Shown here piece after piece: positions 36,797 through 45,539 of a stretch of 64,000 nucleotides of DNA. This DNA comes from Legionella gresilensis (GTDB lineage: Bacteria > Pseudomonadota > Gammaproteobacteria > Legionellales > Legionellaceae). The notes beneath the pieces are model-generated. The model was given only the letters and a program-made list of their open reading frames with translations, was not told the origin of the DNA and ran no database searches. The DNA lies in contig NZ_CAAAHX010000015.1 in NCBI RefSeq assembly GCF_900639865.1, positions 1 through 64,000 on the forward strand. The letters run 5' to 3'. Made by a program: the position numbers and the translations under genes. Within the stretch, counting starts at the first letter, position 1. The number at the start of each line of letters is the position of its first letter.

Positions 36797-37781
36797 AGTT
36801 AATTTCATAGAACTCATGCGGAAAAACCAACTATTTTCTCCACGACAAGTAAATACCTGTTGGCAAGCAGATTGTGAGTTACTACGATTAGATGAGAACA
36901 AAATACTTGCTGTAACAACGGATGGATTAAGTGAAGAGCTAGAAACGAAGCTTTATGAAGATCCTTTTCACATTGGATGGATGCTAGTGACTATTAATGC
37001 AAGTGACTTAGCAGCAGTTGCTGCAACCCCCTTAGGCATTTTATGTAATATGACATTAGTTAAAACTGGTAAACAAGCAGAAATAAGGTATCTTGAACAA
37101 TTGCAAGCAGGCATTGCGAAAGCTTGTACACATTATAATTTACCTTTACTAGGCGGAGATACCAACTTTGCTAATCATTATCAACTTTCGGCAACAGCTT
37201 TAGGACTGTGTGAAAAACCTTTAACACGAGTAGGCGCGAAACCAGGCGACTTTATTTGTGTAAGTAGTTATGTAGGCTTAGGTAATTTATTTGCTTTTAA
37301 TCGTTTATTTTTGAATAAACCAGCTCAGTTTTTCCCGATTGCCCCATTAGAATTTATGCATTATGTAGCACCGTTTGCTACCAGCTGTATCGATATAAGT
37401 GATGGAGTCATGGATGCTTTAGAAATGCTAGCTAAAATAAATAATGTTGGGATCCAATTAAACAACAGCAAAACTTATTTACATCACCAAGTTATTCAAG
37501 CTGCAAACCAACATGGATTTCCAGCGGAGGTATTTTTAGCTGGTCATCATGGTGATTTTGAAATCCTTTTTACCATACCTGTTGAATCTCTAGAAAAATT
37601 TCTTGCTATATGTAAACTAAATGATTTTTGCCCGCTTATTATTGGAAATATTTCACTAAAACAAGGAGTTACCCTTGCTAATAAAAACTTTCCTCCTAAT
37701 ACATTTAGGTCTATTTGGGAACAATATAGTCATGATATTGAATATTATTTAAAAATCCTATTAGAACTATTTAAGCCATAA
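36786..37781 (+). CDS. PurM/ThiL-like kinase, AIR-synthase superfamily
   Basis: A protein of 331 residues from the ATG at 36786, chosen because AAGGA precedes it and an upstream in-frame start would reach far into the preceding gene. It resembles ThiL: VTTDGLSEE (metal-binding Asp), TINASDLAAVAATPLG, then LLGGDTNF, and SCIDISDGVMDAL further on. ThiL-type proteins phosphorylate a small phosphate ester using ATP. No other thiamine gene is near, and the operon context suggests a phosphate donor or acceptor in lipid synthesis instead. A diverged copy of its 3' end lies at 54439-54522. Att copy 7 begins 88 nt after the stop. Confidence 0.75.
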   Translation: MISEVNFIELMRKNQLFSPRQVNTCWQADCELLRLDENKILAVTTDGLSEELETKLYEDPFHIGWMLVTINASDLAAVAATPLGILCNMTLVKTGKQAEIRYLEQLQAGIAKACTHYNLPLLGGDTNFANHYQLSATALGLCEKPLTRVGAKPGDFICVSSYVGLGNLFAFNRLFLNKPAQFFPIAPLEFMHYVAPFATSCIDISDGVMDALEMLAKINNVGIQLNNSKTYLHHQVIQAANQHGFPAEVFLAGHHGDFEILFTIPVESLEKFLAICKLNDFCPLIIGNISLKQGVTLANKNFPPNTFRSIWEQYSHDIEYYLKILLELFKP

Positions 37782-37869
37782 TGTTATGAGCCCAATCTAA
37801 TATTAAACAAAGAATCCAAACTATATATCAAAATAATTTAAATGGTTAAATTAATAGCTTATTTTTACA

Positions 37870-38060
37870 GGGTGCATTTAGGGTGCATTTTTGTTAGACA
37901 AGCTAGTACATTGAAGTATAGTGATGCAAGATAAAATTTTGTTAACCCATTGATTATAAATATTTTTTATTCTCTATGTACATAGGAATATATTACCCAT
38001 ATAAGTGTCTCAGCCCTCTTAATGCTGAGGTCGGTAGTTTGAGTCTACGCATAGCCACCA
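37870..38060 (+). repeat. tRNA-Met 3'-half att-like repeat, copy 7
   Basis: Left words GGTGCA and GGGTGCA (37870-37887), the middle TTGTTAGACAAGCTAGTACA, and the tRNA-Met 3' half with small changes (CTCTTAA, TTTGAGT, CTACG). The right flank has GGGTGCAGGTAGAATGCAA (38107-38125). Confidence 0.85.
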
Positions 38061-38425
38061 TTTGATCAAGCATTTACCTTATTATTCTAAGCTGCAACTT
38101 TCTTTTAGGGTGCAGGTAGAATGCAATTTTAGTATATTTTATCTACTTGAAGTAGGTCAGCATAAGCAAGGTTTTCAGTATCAAATTCTCAATTAATTTT
38201 AAAACAGCTAATAAAAACTAGGGTGAATATCCAAAGAACGTATTTTATCACATAAGTATTTAACAGGGAGTAGTAAAACTAAAACCTGGATGACTACATT
38301 TGCTCCTTAAGCTCAATAGTTAATAATTTTATAACCCTCGCCCCGTAAAACCACCCTTAAATTGAAAAATTAATATATGGTATGATATATTTTTGTCCTA
38401 TGTAGTAAGATTTTTGAGTATTTTT
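38061..38425. other. att right flank and promoter region of the 651-aa gene
   Basis: It contains the right arm words of copy 7 (near 38107), then AT-rich DNA. TTGAAA (38362) with TATATT (38386) at 18-bp spacing is a possible promoter ending 35 nt before the chosen ATG. No gene is seen. Confidence 0.4.
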
Positions 38426-40381
38426 ATGCCTAATGTTGATGAAGACCAAAATGAATTAGTCATTCATGAATCCCTAACTATTGATGCAGTCGTGGATTTT
38501 TATAAATATTTACTTAGTGCAGTGCAGAAAGATACATATAAGGATTTAGCTGAATCCCTTTATTCTTTTGTAAGACGCGTAAACGAGGGAGTTACAAATC
38601 CTAGGGGAAATATGACTTTAATACGACAATTATCTATAAATTTACCTAAGCTTAAAGCGGGCATGAATTCAAACATTCCAGATCTATTATTGGAAGATAT
38701 TAAAGGTGGCGGTAGACAAATTAGCAATTTCATTCACGATGAAAATATTATCGGAAATCTACAAGAGTTGTTACAAGCAGCACGTGATGATTATATAAAT
38801 CAACAAAACCTCCCTCTTTCTCTTAAAACCGAGACTACAAGAAAAAGAAAGTTTTCAATTTTAGAGCAAACTAAAGAAGGAGCAGAGATAGCAGCAAAAA
38901 TTAATTTAGTGTATAACCTTACTCAATTAAGGAAAACTATTACTAACAGTTTATTAGCATTAAACCAGGCTCCTTTGCATAAGCTTACTGAAATTCAGCC
39001 TCAAATTATAGAACAACTACAAGTTATACTTAAAAAAATGCAAGAAATTGAGAATTTAATAGCTTTAGAAAAGCCGCACTCAAATGTTGATTCTCATATA
39101 AGATTATCAGTAGCCGACTACGACACAATATTGAAATTTTTGGAAATTAATCTCTTAGATAATAATTATTCTAATAAAATATATAATTATATCTTATCAA
39201 AAAGCATAAGCTTAATTGTATTAATTCAAGACCCATCAAGAGAAGACCATATCAAGGCAGCACAATTAATGATTTTAGCTGCTAATAGAGCCTATTCTCA
39301 GAATAAAGACATTAGCAATGACAATATCTCTTTCTTTCTAAACCATCTAAGAATTATCCTTGGTAAATTAACTAGGGCACAAATAGACCCCATTCCCAAG
39401 GAACTAAACACTTCAATCAAACGTCTAATTAATCGAGTTATAAGAGATGTATATAATTTCCATAGGTGTGATCCTATGATATGTAAACAGATAATAGCAT
39501 TAGCTAACCAATTTGAAACACAAACAAAGCAAGATAGCCAGTTTGATTTAAAAGATATCTATAACAAATTATATGAGCATGCCCTCCAAGAAGGAAGAAA
39601 AAAATACGATGCCGCTGACTGTCAAGAAGCTACCTTTCTCTATCAAGAGGCTATTGATTATTTCTATAAATCATTAGACTATGATGACTATCCAAACGCT
39701 CGCATCTTTCAGTTACAGCCTAAACAATTGCAAGAAGGAATACCTCCAGAAATTAAAGAGTTGCCCTTTGCCTGGCCTTCTATGAACTTTAAACATTTGT
39801 GCCATAGATTTATTACTTGTCATGAAGCGCTGATTAAAAATTATTTGAAGCAAGCAAAAACATCTGAACCACAAGATCGCATAAATATTTACAAAAAAGC
39901 GCTAGACATAATTACTTATATTAATCAATTAATTGATATTATAAACGATAGAACCATGAATCTAGGGCTAGGAAAAATACAGATATTAGCTTCTGATATT
40001 TTAGAAAAAATTAATAATTTAAATGCTGCCCATCGCCCCACGACTAGCTCCACAAGATTAATATACGGGGTCTTTTCTAAGCAAAATGCTGAGATTAATA
40101 ACACAGCTATTTTTCAAAGATTCCAAAATTTATCTAAAGAAATGCCCCATGATATATTATTTGAATTATTTAAAAAAATTTATTATAAATTATATAGTGC
40201 CTCCATTACTAAGATGAAAAAACTTATAGAAAACTCAAGCATAAGCTCTGTTCAGGGCTTACTTGATTATCTCAATAAAAATAAAGACAAAAAACATTCA
40301 AAAACAATAGAAGTAATTAAAGAAATATTAGAATCTTTAGATGAGGAATATGCAGCTCAAGTCCAGAAGAAACTAACCTAA
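38426..40381 (+). CDS. hypothetical helical protein, 651 aa
   Basis: I do not recognise a family. I chose the ATG at 38426; the frame continues up to a TTG at 38393, but that overlaps the likely promoter. The protein is rich in helices, Lys, Asn and Ile, with no signal peptide or membrane segment. A stretch around 390-425 (RKKYDAADCQEATFLYQEAI) resembles a tetratricopeptide-like helical pair, and the tail (KNKDKKHSKTIEVIKEIL) is basic. It is the only gene between att copies 7 and 8, so it travels as single-gene cargo like the other effector-like genes. An effector role is a guess from context. Confidence 0.65.
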   Translation: MPNVDEDQNELVIHESLTIDAVVDFYKYLLSAVQKDTYKDLAESLYSFVRRVNEGVTNPRGNMTLIRQLSINLPKLKAGMNSNIPDLLLEDIKGGGRQISNFIHDENIIGNLQELLQAARDDYINQQNLPLSLKTETTRKRKFSILEQTKEGAEIAAKINLVYNLTQLRKTITNSLLALNQAPLHKLTEIQPQIIEQLQVILKKMQEIENLIALEKPHSNVDSHIRLSVADYDTILKFLEINLLDNNYSNKIYNYILSKSISLIVLIQDPSREDHIKAAQLMILAANRAYSQNKDISNDNISFFLNHLRIILGKLTRAQIDPIPKELNTSIKRLINRVIRDVYNFHRCDPMICKQIIALANQFETQTKQDSQFDLKDIYNKLYEHALQEGRKKYDAADCQEATFLYQEAIDYFYKSLDYDDYPNARIFQLQPKQLQEGIPPEIKELPFAWPSMNFKHLCHRFITCHEALIKNYLKQAKTSEPQDRINIYKKALDIITYINQLIDIINDRTMNLGLGKIQILASDILEKINNLNAAHRPTTSSTRLIYGVFSKQNAEINNTAIFQRFQNLSKEMPHDILFELFKKIYYKLYSASITKMKKLIENSSISSVQGLLDYLNKNKDKKHSKTIEVIKEILESLDEEYAAQVQKKLT

Positions 40382-40610
40382 TTTTATAAGGTTTTATTTG
40401 CTAAATGCTTTTATTTAAATCTCTAAGAAAATCTATTTTTTCAATCGGTTGATTTTATGCTCTTAGCAACGAAAGGCGGCTTTACTATATCGCCTTAGTG
40501 CGAAGCCTTAATTAGCTTTTTCTATTTATTCCCAAGTAATTTAAAATAAATTTTATTTCACCTCTTTAAAGAGGTAGTATGATCTTTTCAGAATTAACAA
40601 TAATACAAGA
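40382..40610. repeat. intergenic palindromes before att copy 8
   Basis: ACCTCTTTAAAGAGGT (40560-40575) is a perfect 16-bp palindrome, and AAGGCG...CGCCTT arms near 40471-40490 form a small stem. Either may end transcription of the upstream gene, but no T-run follows. No gene is seen. Confidence 0.35.
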
Positions 40611-40798
40611 GTGCATATAGAGGGCAAATTCATTATAAATGGGTATATAAGAATACATACCAATGTATTAAATATTTTCTTAAGTTATTGAAATAAATAC
40701 ATATTTTATTCATGATGTACATGTAGATTTACCATAAAAGAATCTAAGTCGCCTTCATAATGCTGAGGTCGGTAGTTCGAGTCTACCCATAGCCACCA
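40611..40798 (+). repeat. tRNA-Met 3'-half att-like repeat, copy 8 (second subtype)
   Basis: The tRNA core is a full match to copy 1 (GCTGAGGTCGGTAGTTCGAG through CATAGCCACCA). The left part differs from copies 1-7: GAGTGCATATAGAGGGCAAA, then ATTCATTATAAATGGGTATA, a text shared with copy 10 and partly with copy 9. The element therefore exists in at least two subtypes. The right flank has TTATAAGGTGCAAATTGAAT near 40843. Confidence 0.85.
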
Positions 40799-41218
40799 AT
40801 CAAACACTTACGTTTTTTTTCTCCCCTGCTTCTCCTATTATAAGGTGCAAATTGAATGTTTCATTACTTAATTAATAAGTTTGTTCTTCTCAGATTAGGG
40901 ATAATATTTATCAACTGTATAAAACTTTCTTCCTTGTAGCAACTGCAAGTGGGTCCCTACTCCCTTTATATTTATTCCAACTAAAGACTAATAAACAGGT
41001 AGATTTATAGATTATTGATTTATTATTGCAGCTTAAAAAGTGGACATCTCTCATTATCAGTTGTAATGAGCATCTTCTAAATTATTTCTAAGATTTCACA
41101 GAGCTTAAGCTTACATAATGGATTAAAATACGCCTTATTAGACAATAAACATCTTTTTTTGATCAAATTAATAACATTTGATAATATAGCGCGCCTAATA
41201 GTTAAATTTGGTACTAAT
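40799..41218. other. right flank of copy 8 and upstream region of the HAD gene
   Basis: Arm word AAGGTGCAAATTG at 40847, then AT-rich DNA. The frame of the next gene is open back to a TTG at 41159. Nothing else is recognisable. Confidence 0.3.
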
Positions 41219-42025
41219 ATGAGCGAAGACAGAACAAAAGAAAATTTGATTGTAGAAAGTAATGAGATAAGAGATGTATTAAAGTACTGTTCTTTTAATA
41301 CGCTAGGGACATTTGATCTAGATAACACTTTAATTAGACCGACAAGAGTAAAAGGTTTAGCTAGTGATAAGTGGTTTGCTGAAGTATTTTCCTATGGGTC
41401 AAAGGTTTTAACTGATGCAAACAAAGCAAGACAACTTACCATAGAACTTTGTGACTTACTCCAAACTGTTATCCAAGTTAAATCTGTTGAAGATAAAACG
41501 GCTATAGTCCTAAAGGTACTTAAGGATGTTGGTTTACCCATCATGGGTTTAACTGCACGCGGTGTCAATTTATCAGAAATAACAGAAGCGCAATTAAAAT
41601 CGGTAGGAATTAGTTTCACAACTCTCAGTAATGAAGTTATTGAATTAGATGTTGGCGATCCAACTCGAAAACCTTTTTATAAAAATGGAATAATCTATTG
41701 TGACGGCGCAAACAAAGGAAAATGTTTATCGGCATTTTTAGCCTACTTAGGCGTAAAATATAATATAGTCATGGTAGATGATACAGGCCGTAATTTAGAT
41801 CAAATCTTGGCAGAAGCCAATAAAGTAGGTTTCTCTTTCACAGGCTTAAGATATGGACGTACAGATCAACTCTTAACTAAATTTAGTTTGTTTAAGTCTA
41901 TGGAGAAGATGAAAGATTATGAGGACAAACTACCTTCTCGGGCTCACACGATAATACAACAACTTAAGCTCGAACAATTAAACGTCTTAAATGAGGAATT
42001 ACAAGGATGTAGAATGGTAAAGTAG
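41219..42025 (+). CDS. DUF2608-type HAD-like protein
   Basis: A protein of 268 residues from the ATG at 41219; a TTG at 41159 in frame would add 20. It has the haloacid-dehalogenase motifs: FDLDNTL (Asp33, Asp35), GLTARG (motif II Thr), a Lys in GANKGKCLSAFL, and MVDDTGRNL (motif IV acids). The layout and length fit DUF2608, a HAD branch found in Legionella and Chlamydia relatives. It is probably a phosphatase; the substrate is unknown. DUF2608 members often have a signal peptide, but none is clear with either start. Single-gene cargo between att copies 8 and 9. Confidence 0.7.
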   Translation: MSEDRTKENLIVESNEIRDVLKYCSFNTLGTFDLDNTLIRPTRVKGLASDKWFAEVFSYGSKVLTDANKARQLTIELCDLLQTVIQVKSVEDKTAIVLKVLKDVGLPIMGLTARGVNLSEITEAQLKSVGISFTTLSNEVIELDVGDPTRKPFYKNGIIYCDGANKGKCLSAFLAYLGVKYNIVMVDDTGRNLDQILAEANKVGFSFTGLRYGRTDQLLTKFSLFKSMEKMKDYEDKLPSRAHTIIQQLKLEQLNVLNEELQGCRMVK

Positions 42026-42609
42026 GAGTATAAAAGCATTCAGCATAACAAAATGTACCAGATATAAACTTGACGTGCTTTAGTTTTAATGTAATCGGAT
42101 ATATTACTTTAAACAGAAAGAGTTTCCAGTTTTAATAGAAGTATACACTTTAAATTAAAACAAAGGAAATCTCATGAAAACTAGTCTGTTTATATAATTA
42201 GTTAACTTATTTTCAGTTAATTAGTTATATTAGCTATAAACTTAACTTTGCTGGATAATTACTATTTTGAATTTTGGAAATTCTACTGCTATTTACTGTT
42301 CTCGCTAATTAAGTAAGTATCCTAGTCATTTATTAAGCTGTATTTCAAATAAAGTTATTCAATTGTCAATATCAGTGTCAGAATTAGTCTCAAAGAAACT
42401 TAAGAGTGATTTAATTTGACGCGTTAATTTAGCTATCATTGTTAACAATAAAAATTAACAATGGCTTAACCCATTAGGTTTTGAAAGATAAATTATAATC
42501 AATACAACATTTATTAATTACACTTCCTTCTATATTATTTTAAATGGCAATTCCCTTTTAGAGTGTATTTTTAAAATGCAATTTTAGTAAATGTTTTTGG
42601 TTTATTTAT
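42026..42609. other. gene-poor AT-rich stretch
   Basis: No open frame of use. TTGTTAAC...GTTAAC-type short inverted repeats occur near 42440-42465 (GTTAACAATAAAAATTAACA). GAGTGTATTTTTAAAATGCA near 42561 may be a worn arm-type word pair. The function is unknown. Confidence 0.3.
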
Positions 42610-42880
42610 TCCCTTTTGGCACATTGGCCCAATACCCGTATGTTTATTATTTAAAAGTTCCATTGCTTTTTATAGGCTTGTGCTGGTGTAATTACACCTA
42701 ATCTGCCAAGGTTAATACGTCTACCCTTTTTATATTTGCATACATAAGTCATACTCCTGTAGTATAAACTCTAATTAAAAACCCTTTTAAATGCCCATCA
42801 CGCACATCATATATTTTCTCCTTAGGTATTAATTTTTGTATAAGGGAGCTATTAATTCTTGCTTGCAATTCGGTCTCTAA
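42610..42880 (-). pseudogene. integrase N-terminal arm-binding domain remnant
   Basis: Minus-strand peptides match the N-terminal DUF4102 domain of P4-type integrases. INSSLIQKLIPKEKIYDVRD is followed by GHLKGFLIRVYTTG. After a frameshift come GRRINLGRLGVITPAQAYKK and AMELLNNKHTGIGP. The core and catalytic domains are missing. It lies about 70 bp left of att fragment copy 9 and reads away from it, the same layout as the integrase stump beside copy 6. It was not open long enough to be found as a gene. Confidence 0.75.
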
Positions 42881-42952
42881 ATAAAACTAAGTGCATGCCT
42901 CAATTTCCACACTATTTTAAACATCAAAAAATATTAAACTGTTAAATATTAG

Positions 42953-43085
42953 AGTGCATATGGAGTGCAAATTTATTGTAAATGCTAACATGAGTGTATA
43001 CGCCAGTGCATCTAATGCTAACTTAAGCGCTTGCAATTTAATGACATTTTACGCATGGTTGTATATAGGAATATATTAGAAAAGA
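42953..43085 (+). repeat. att-like repeat, copy 9 (core lost)
   Basis: Arm words GAGTGCATATGGAGTGCAAA (42953-42972), then TTTATTGTAAATG and a GTTGTATATAGGAATATATT tail that match the left part of the repeat. The tRNA-Met core is absent; only TCTCTCAATCGTGG stands where it would begin. Confidence 0.6.
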
Positions 43086-43182
43086 ATTTCTCTCAATCGT
43101 GGACTTAATACATGCGATATAATTAAAATTACACTCATTATATTCTTATATGGATGAAATAAGATCAATACCAATTTAAATA

Positions 43183-44349
43183 TTACCCTTTGGTAAATTT
43201 GGTTTCGTCAATATGGTAGCCTGTATCTTTATAGCTCTTTTCCATAGGTGGTTTAGATGCATGTTGAAGTTTAATGATAGGAAAAAAGGAAGTTAGGATA
43301 TCGTTATATAAGTTGACTGTTGAAGCAGTTCGCTTACCCCAACCAAAAAATGTAACTCCTTTCGTTACTTTTAACTTTCCAGTTAATTCACATTCTACAT
43401 CGAATGCTATTCGAGAATATTTACTATGTGAAATAAGCTTTCCTTTATTCACGTCATCCAACGCTTCTTTAATAATATTTCTTATTCTAAAAGCACTATG
43501 CGAATATCCTTCACTACCTCCTCCTATACCTAAATTATATGAATGTTCTTCAATTTTTTTTAAAATTTCCTTCAAATTAGATTCATATGTTTCAGAGGTA
43601 AATTTCACTAGGTCCTGCTTACAATCTGCAACTACCTTAGGTTCTTTTAATTGTTTATCTTTCAAATTTCTACTCAATATGGCTTCTATTTGACTTAAAC
43701 AATTTAACTCAACTTGACATTTTAATGTGGATTTTTCTTCTTTTTTTATACTCGACTGCTCATGCATTATCCATTGTAATTTTGATTCTTGAATGACCTT
43801 GTTAATTTCATCCAGAATCGGCTGAAGCTCAGCGTGTTCGTCAATATTTTTTCTAATATTATTTTGAATTTCAGTAATTTTAATAAAATTTATATTTTTG
43901 GAAAAAATTTTAGGATTTTGTTCTAAATAAGTTTCAGCCTTTGACTTTCTTAGCTCATATATTCGTTCCTATAGGCATTTATAAAGTTGAGGATTTCTAA
44001 AATTAACCACTGGGCGAGCTGAGGCTTTAAGTAATTCAATTGTTAGCTGACTTGACAATGGTAAAGACACATCGTTATCAGAATACTCTACACCAAAAAA
44101 GAGTGCAGCTTTTTGTAAAAATACTTTAGCATATGATATATGCAATTCTTTACCTGCAATGTGCGTCCTATTTCCAACAATAATTTTAGTTGTATTTATA
44201 AAATCACTTCACGATTTTATTAATTCGGCAAGGTCGTTTGCTTTTAGCTCATTTATACTTCCATCAAAAATTTTTTCCCATTGATTTTTTTGTTCCGACC
44301 ACCTCTTGAATAATTCTTGATTTCCAACAACGGTGTGATTTCTAGGCAT
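43183..44349 (-). pseudogene. hypothetical gene with two nonsense mutations
   Basis: Starting from ATG at 44349 (MPRNHTVVGNQELFKRWSEQ), one frame runs 388 codons to 43183, broken only by TGA at about 44208 (after LAELIKS) and TAG at about 43972 (after LYKCL). The last open piece (43767-43183) is 194 codons. The protein is helical and has no family I recognise (HAELQPILDEINKVI, GIGGGSEGYSHSAFRIRNII). The lack of frameshifts points to recent decay, though a sequencing error cannot be excluded. It is the lone gene between att fragments 9 and 10 and is opposite in strand to most cargo. Confidence 0.7.
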
Positions 44350-44584
44350 ATAAATACTCTTATTGTCAATTATTTATACTTTAATTATATAATAAATATA
44401 GTATGTATAAATTAATACCATAATTAACCTATAATTCCTGCTCAATAGTGGGAGAAAAATGTTTAATTTCATAGATGTATATCTATAAGGCGATGGGGGG
44501 GGGTAATTACTGCTACTGAAATTAATTTACTTTAACTTTTTTACAATTACTAATTCTAAACACATAAGCTCTTCAATTTTTACA

Positions 44585-44728
44585 GAGTGCAAATTCATTA
44601 TAAATGGATATATAAGCATACATACCATTGTATTAGATATATTATTAACCTATTAAAATGAAATATTATTTTGTTCATAGATATATAGGGATATATTAAT
44701 AAAGAAATGGAATCGCCCTCAAGCTTTC
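44585..44728 (+). repeat. att-like repeat, copy 10 (core truncated)
   Basis: GAGTGCAAATTCATTATAAA, then a text nearly the same as copy 8 (ATATATAAGCATACATACCA). It breaks off at the start of the tRNA core (TCGCCCTCAAGC, where copy 8 has TCGCCTTCATAATGC). It belongs to the copy 8 subtype. Confidence 0.65.
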
Positions 44729-44855
44729 TATCACACTAGCAGGTCTTTTCAACCTCAATTGAATAAAACTATCATGCATTTTGGTGCCCCTTGTTTTTTA
44801 CAGTAAACTTAAGAGATTGAAAAAAGCTGCCTCTTGGTTATTTTAAGGAGTAAAT

Positions 44856-44902
44856 GTTGGGCCAAGTGGCCCAACCTACTCTTGCTTTAACAAGGTGCAT
44901 AT
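44856..44902. repeat. GTTGGGCC hairpin and isolated arm words
   Basis: The perfect hairpin GTTGGGCCaagtGGCCCAAC (44856-44875) is followed by AGGTGCATATAGGGTGCAAA (44893-44912 region), the same word pair that opens the att-like copies but with no core after it. It is probably the worn end of another unit. Confidence 0.55.
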
Positions 44903-45003
44903 AGGGTGCAAATCCACTCCAATTATAAGTAAAAATCTAACTAAGTTTATTGAAGGTATTTAAACCGCATAGCTCTAAGATAAAAAATTGTAAATTTAAA
45001 TGA

Positions 45004-45402
45004 CTATACAGCCAACTGTGATCCTGTTACCTCTGGAGCAGGTATTGACTCTTGAGCTTTACTTTTCTTACCAAAAAAAGTAAAACTTGGGCATTTAGTA
45101 TTTTCAATTACACTACTTGCACAGTATGCGACACCTGTAGCAACAGGTGTTAAAATTGCACCTATTGCACCGCCCGCGCATACACCTAGGCCAAAGGTGG
45201 CTTCTAAACCACCCAATAAAGCAATTGCAGCTGTAATTGCACTTGCTCCGCTTTCACTAATCCCATCAACGCCAGCCAAGGCAGGTTGGACGAATTCAAC
45301 GCAAGCCCAAATTCCAAGTGCTATACCCGTAGCGCCACCGATTACACCGCCGCCAACAGCTCCAACTCCAAAACTAATACCGCAAACTTCAAGTTTTGAC
45401 AT
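45004..45402 (-). CDS. small Gly/Ala-rich hydrophobic protein
   Basis: A 132-residue protein with glycine-zipper-like hydrophobic stretches (FGVGAVGGGVIGGATGIALG, GLGVCAGGAIGAILTPVATG) and a hydrophilic tail (GKKSKAQESIPAPE). It probably inserts in or acts on membranes. No family is recognised; a pore-forming peptide, a bacteriocin-like product or a small effector are possible. The open frame on the opposite strand here is a by-product of its biased codons. Confidence 0.5.
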   Translation of the reverse strand: MSKLEVCGISFGVGAVGGGVIGGATGIALGIWACVEFVQPALAGVDGISESGASAITAAIALLGGLEATFGLGVCAGGAIGAILTPVATGVAYCASSVIENTKCPSFTFFGKKSKAQESIPAPEVTGSQLAV

Positions 45403-45539
45403 GACTAATCCTTAGTTGTTTTTAAAAAAGTGGATATTAAACTAAGTTATTAATTTAAAAAATGAATTTTGAAAATTTTTACTTATCACATATTTTTTTA
45501 TATAGTTTTGTTTGATTTTCATTTATAGGAATTAAGCAA

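Noticed and set aside
36786-37781. Thiamine biosynthesis gene thiL
   Set aside because: It is ThiL-like in motifs but overlaps a BtaA-like gene in a lipid-type operon and has no thiamine neighbours or riboswitch, so the symbol is not justified.
43274-43693. 139-codon plus-strand open frame
   Set aside because: It is antisense to the 388-codon broken gene, whose frame is more protein-like; Pro/Ser-rich shadow composition.
21-44728. CRISPR array or clustered short repeats
   Set aside because: Repeats are nearly 200 bp, diverged and kilobases apart, with genes between them; there are no short spacers and no cas genes.
21-44728. SINE-like or retro-copied tRNA elements
   Set aside because: There is no poly-A, no reverse transcriptase, a uniform orientation, GGGTGCA words flanking most cores on both sides, and adjacent integrase remnants; attachment sites explain more.
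45197-45415. 72-codon plus-strand open frame
   Set aside because: It is antisense to the Gly/Ala-rich gene; its Ala/Pro runs mirror the biased codons of that gene.
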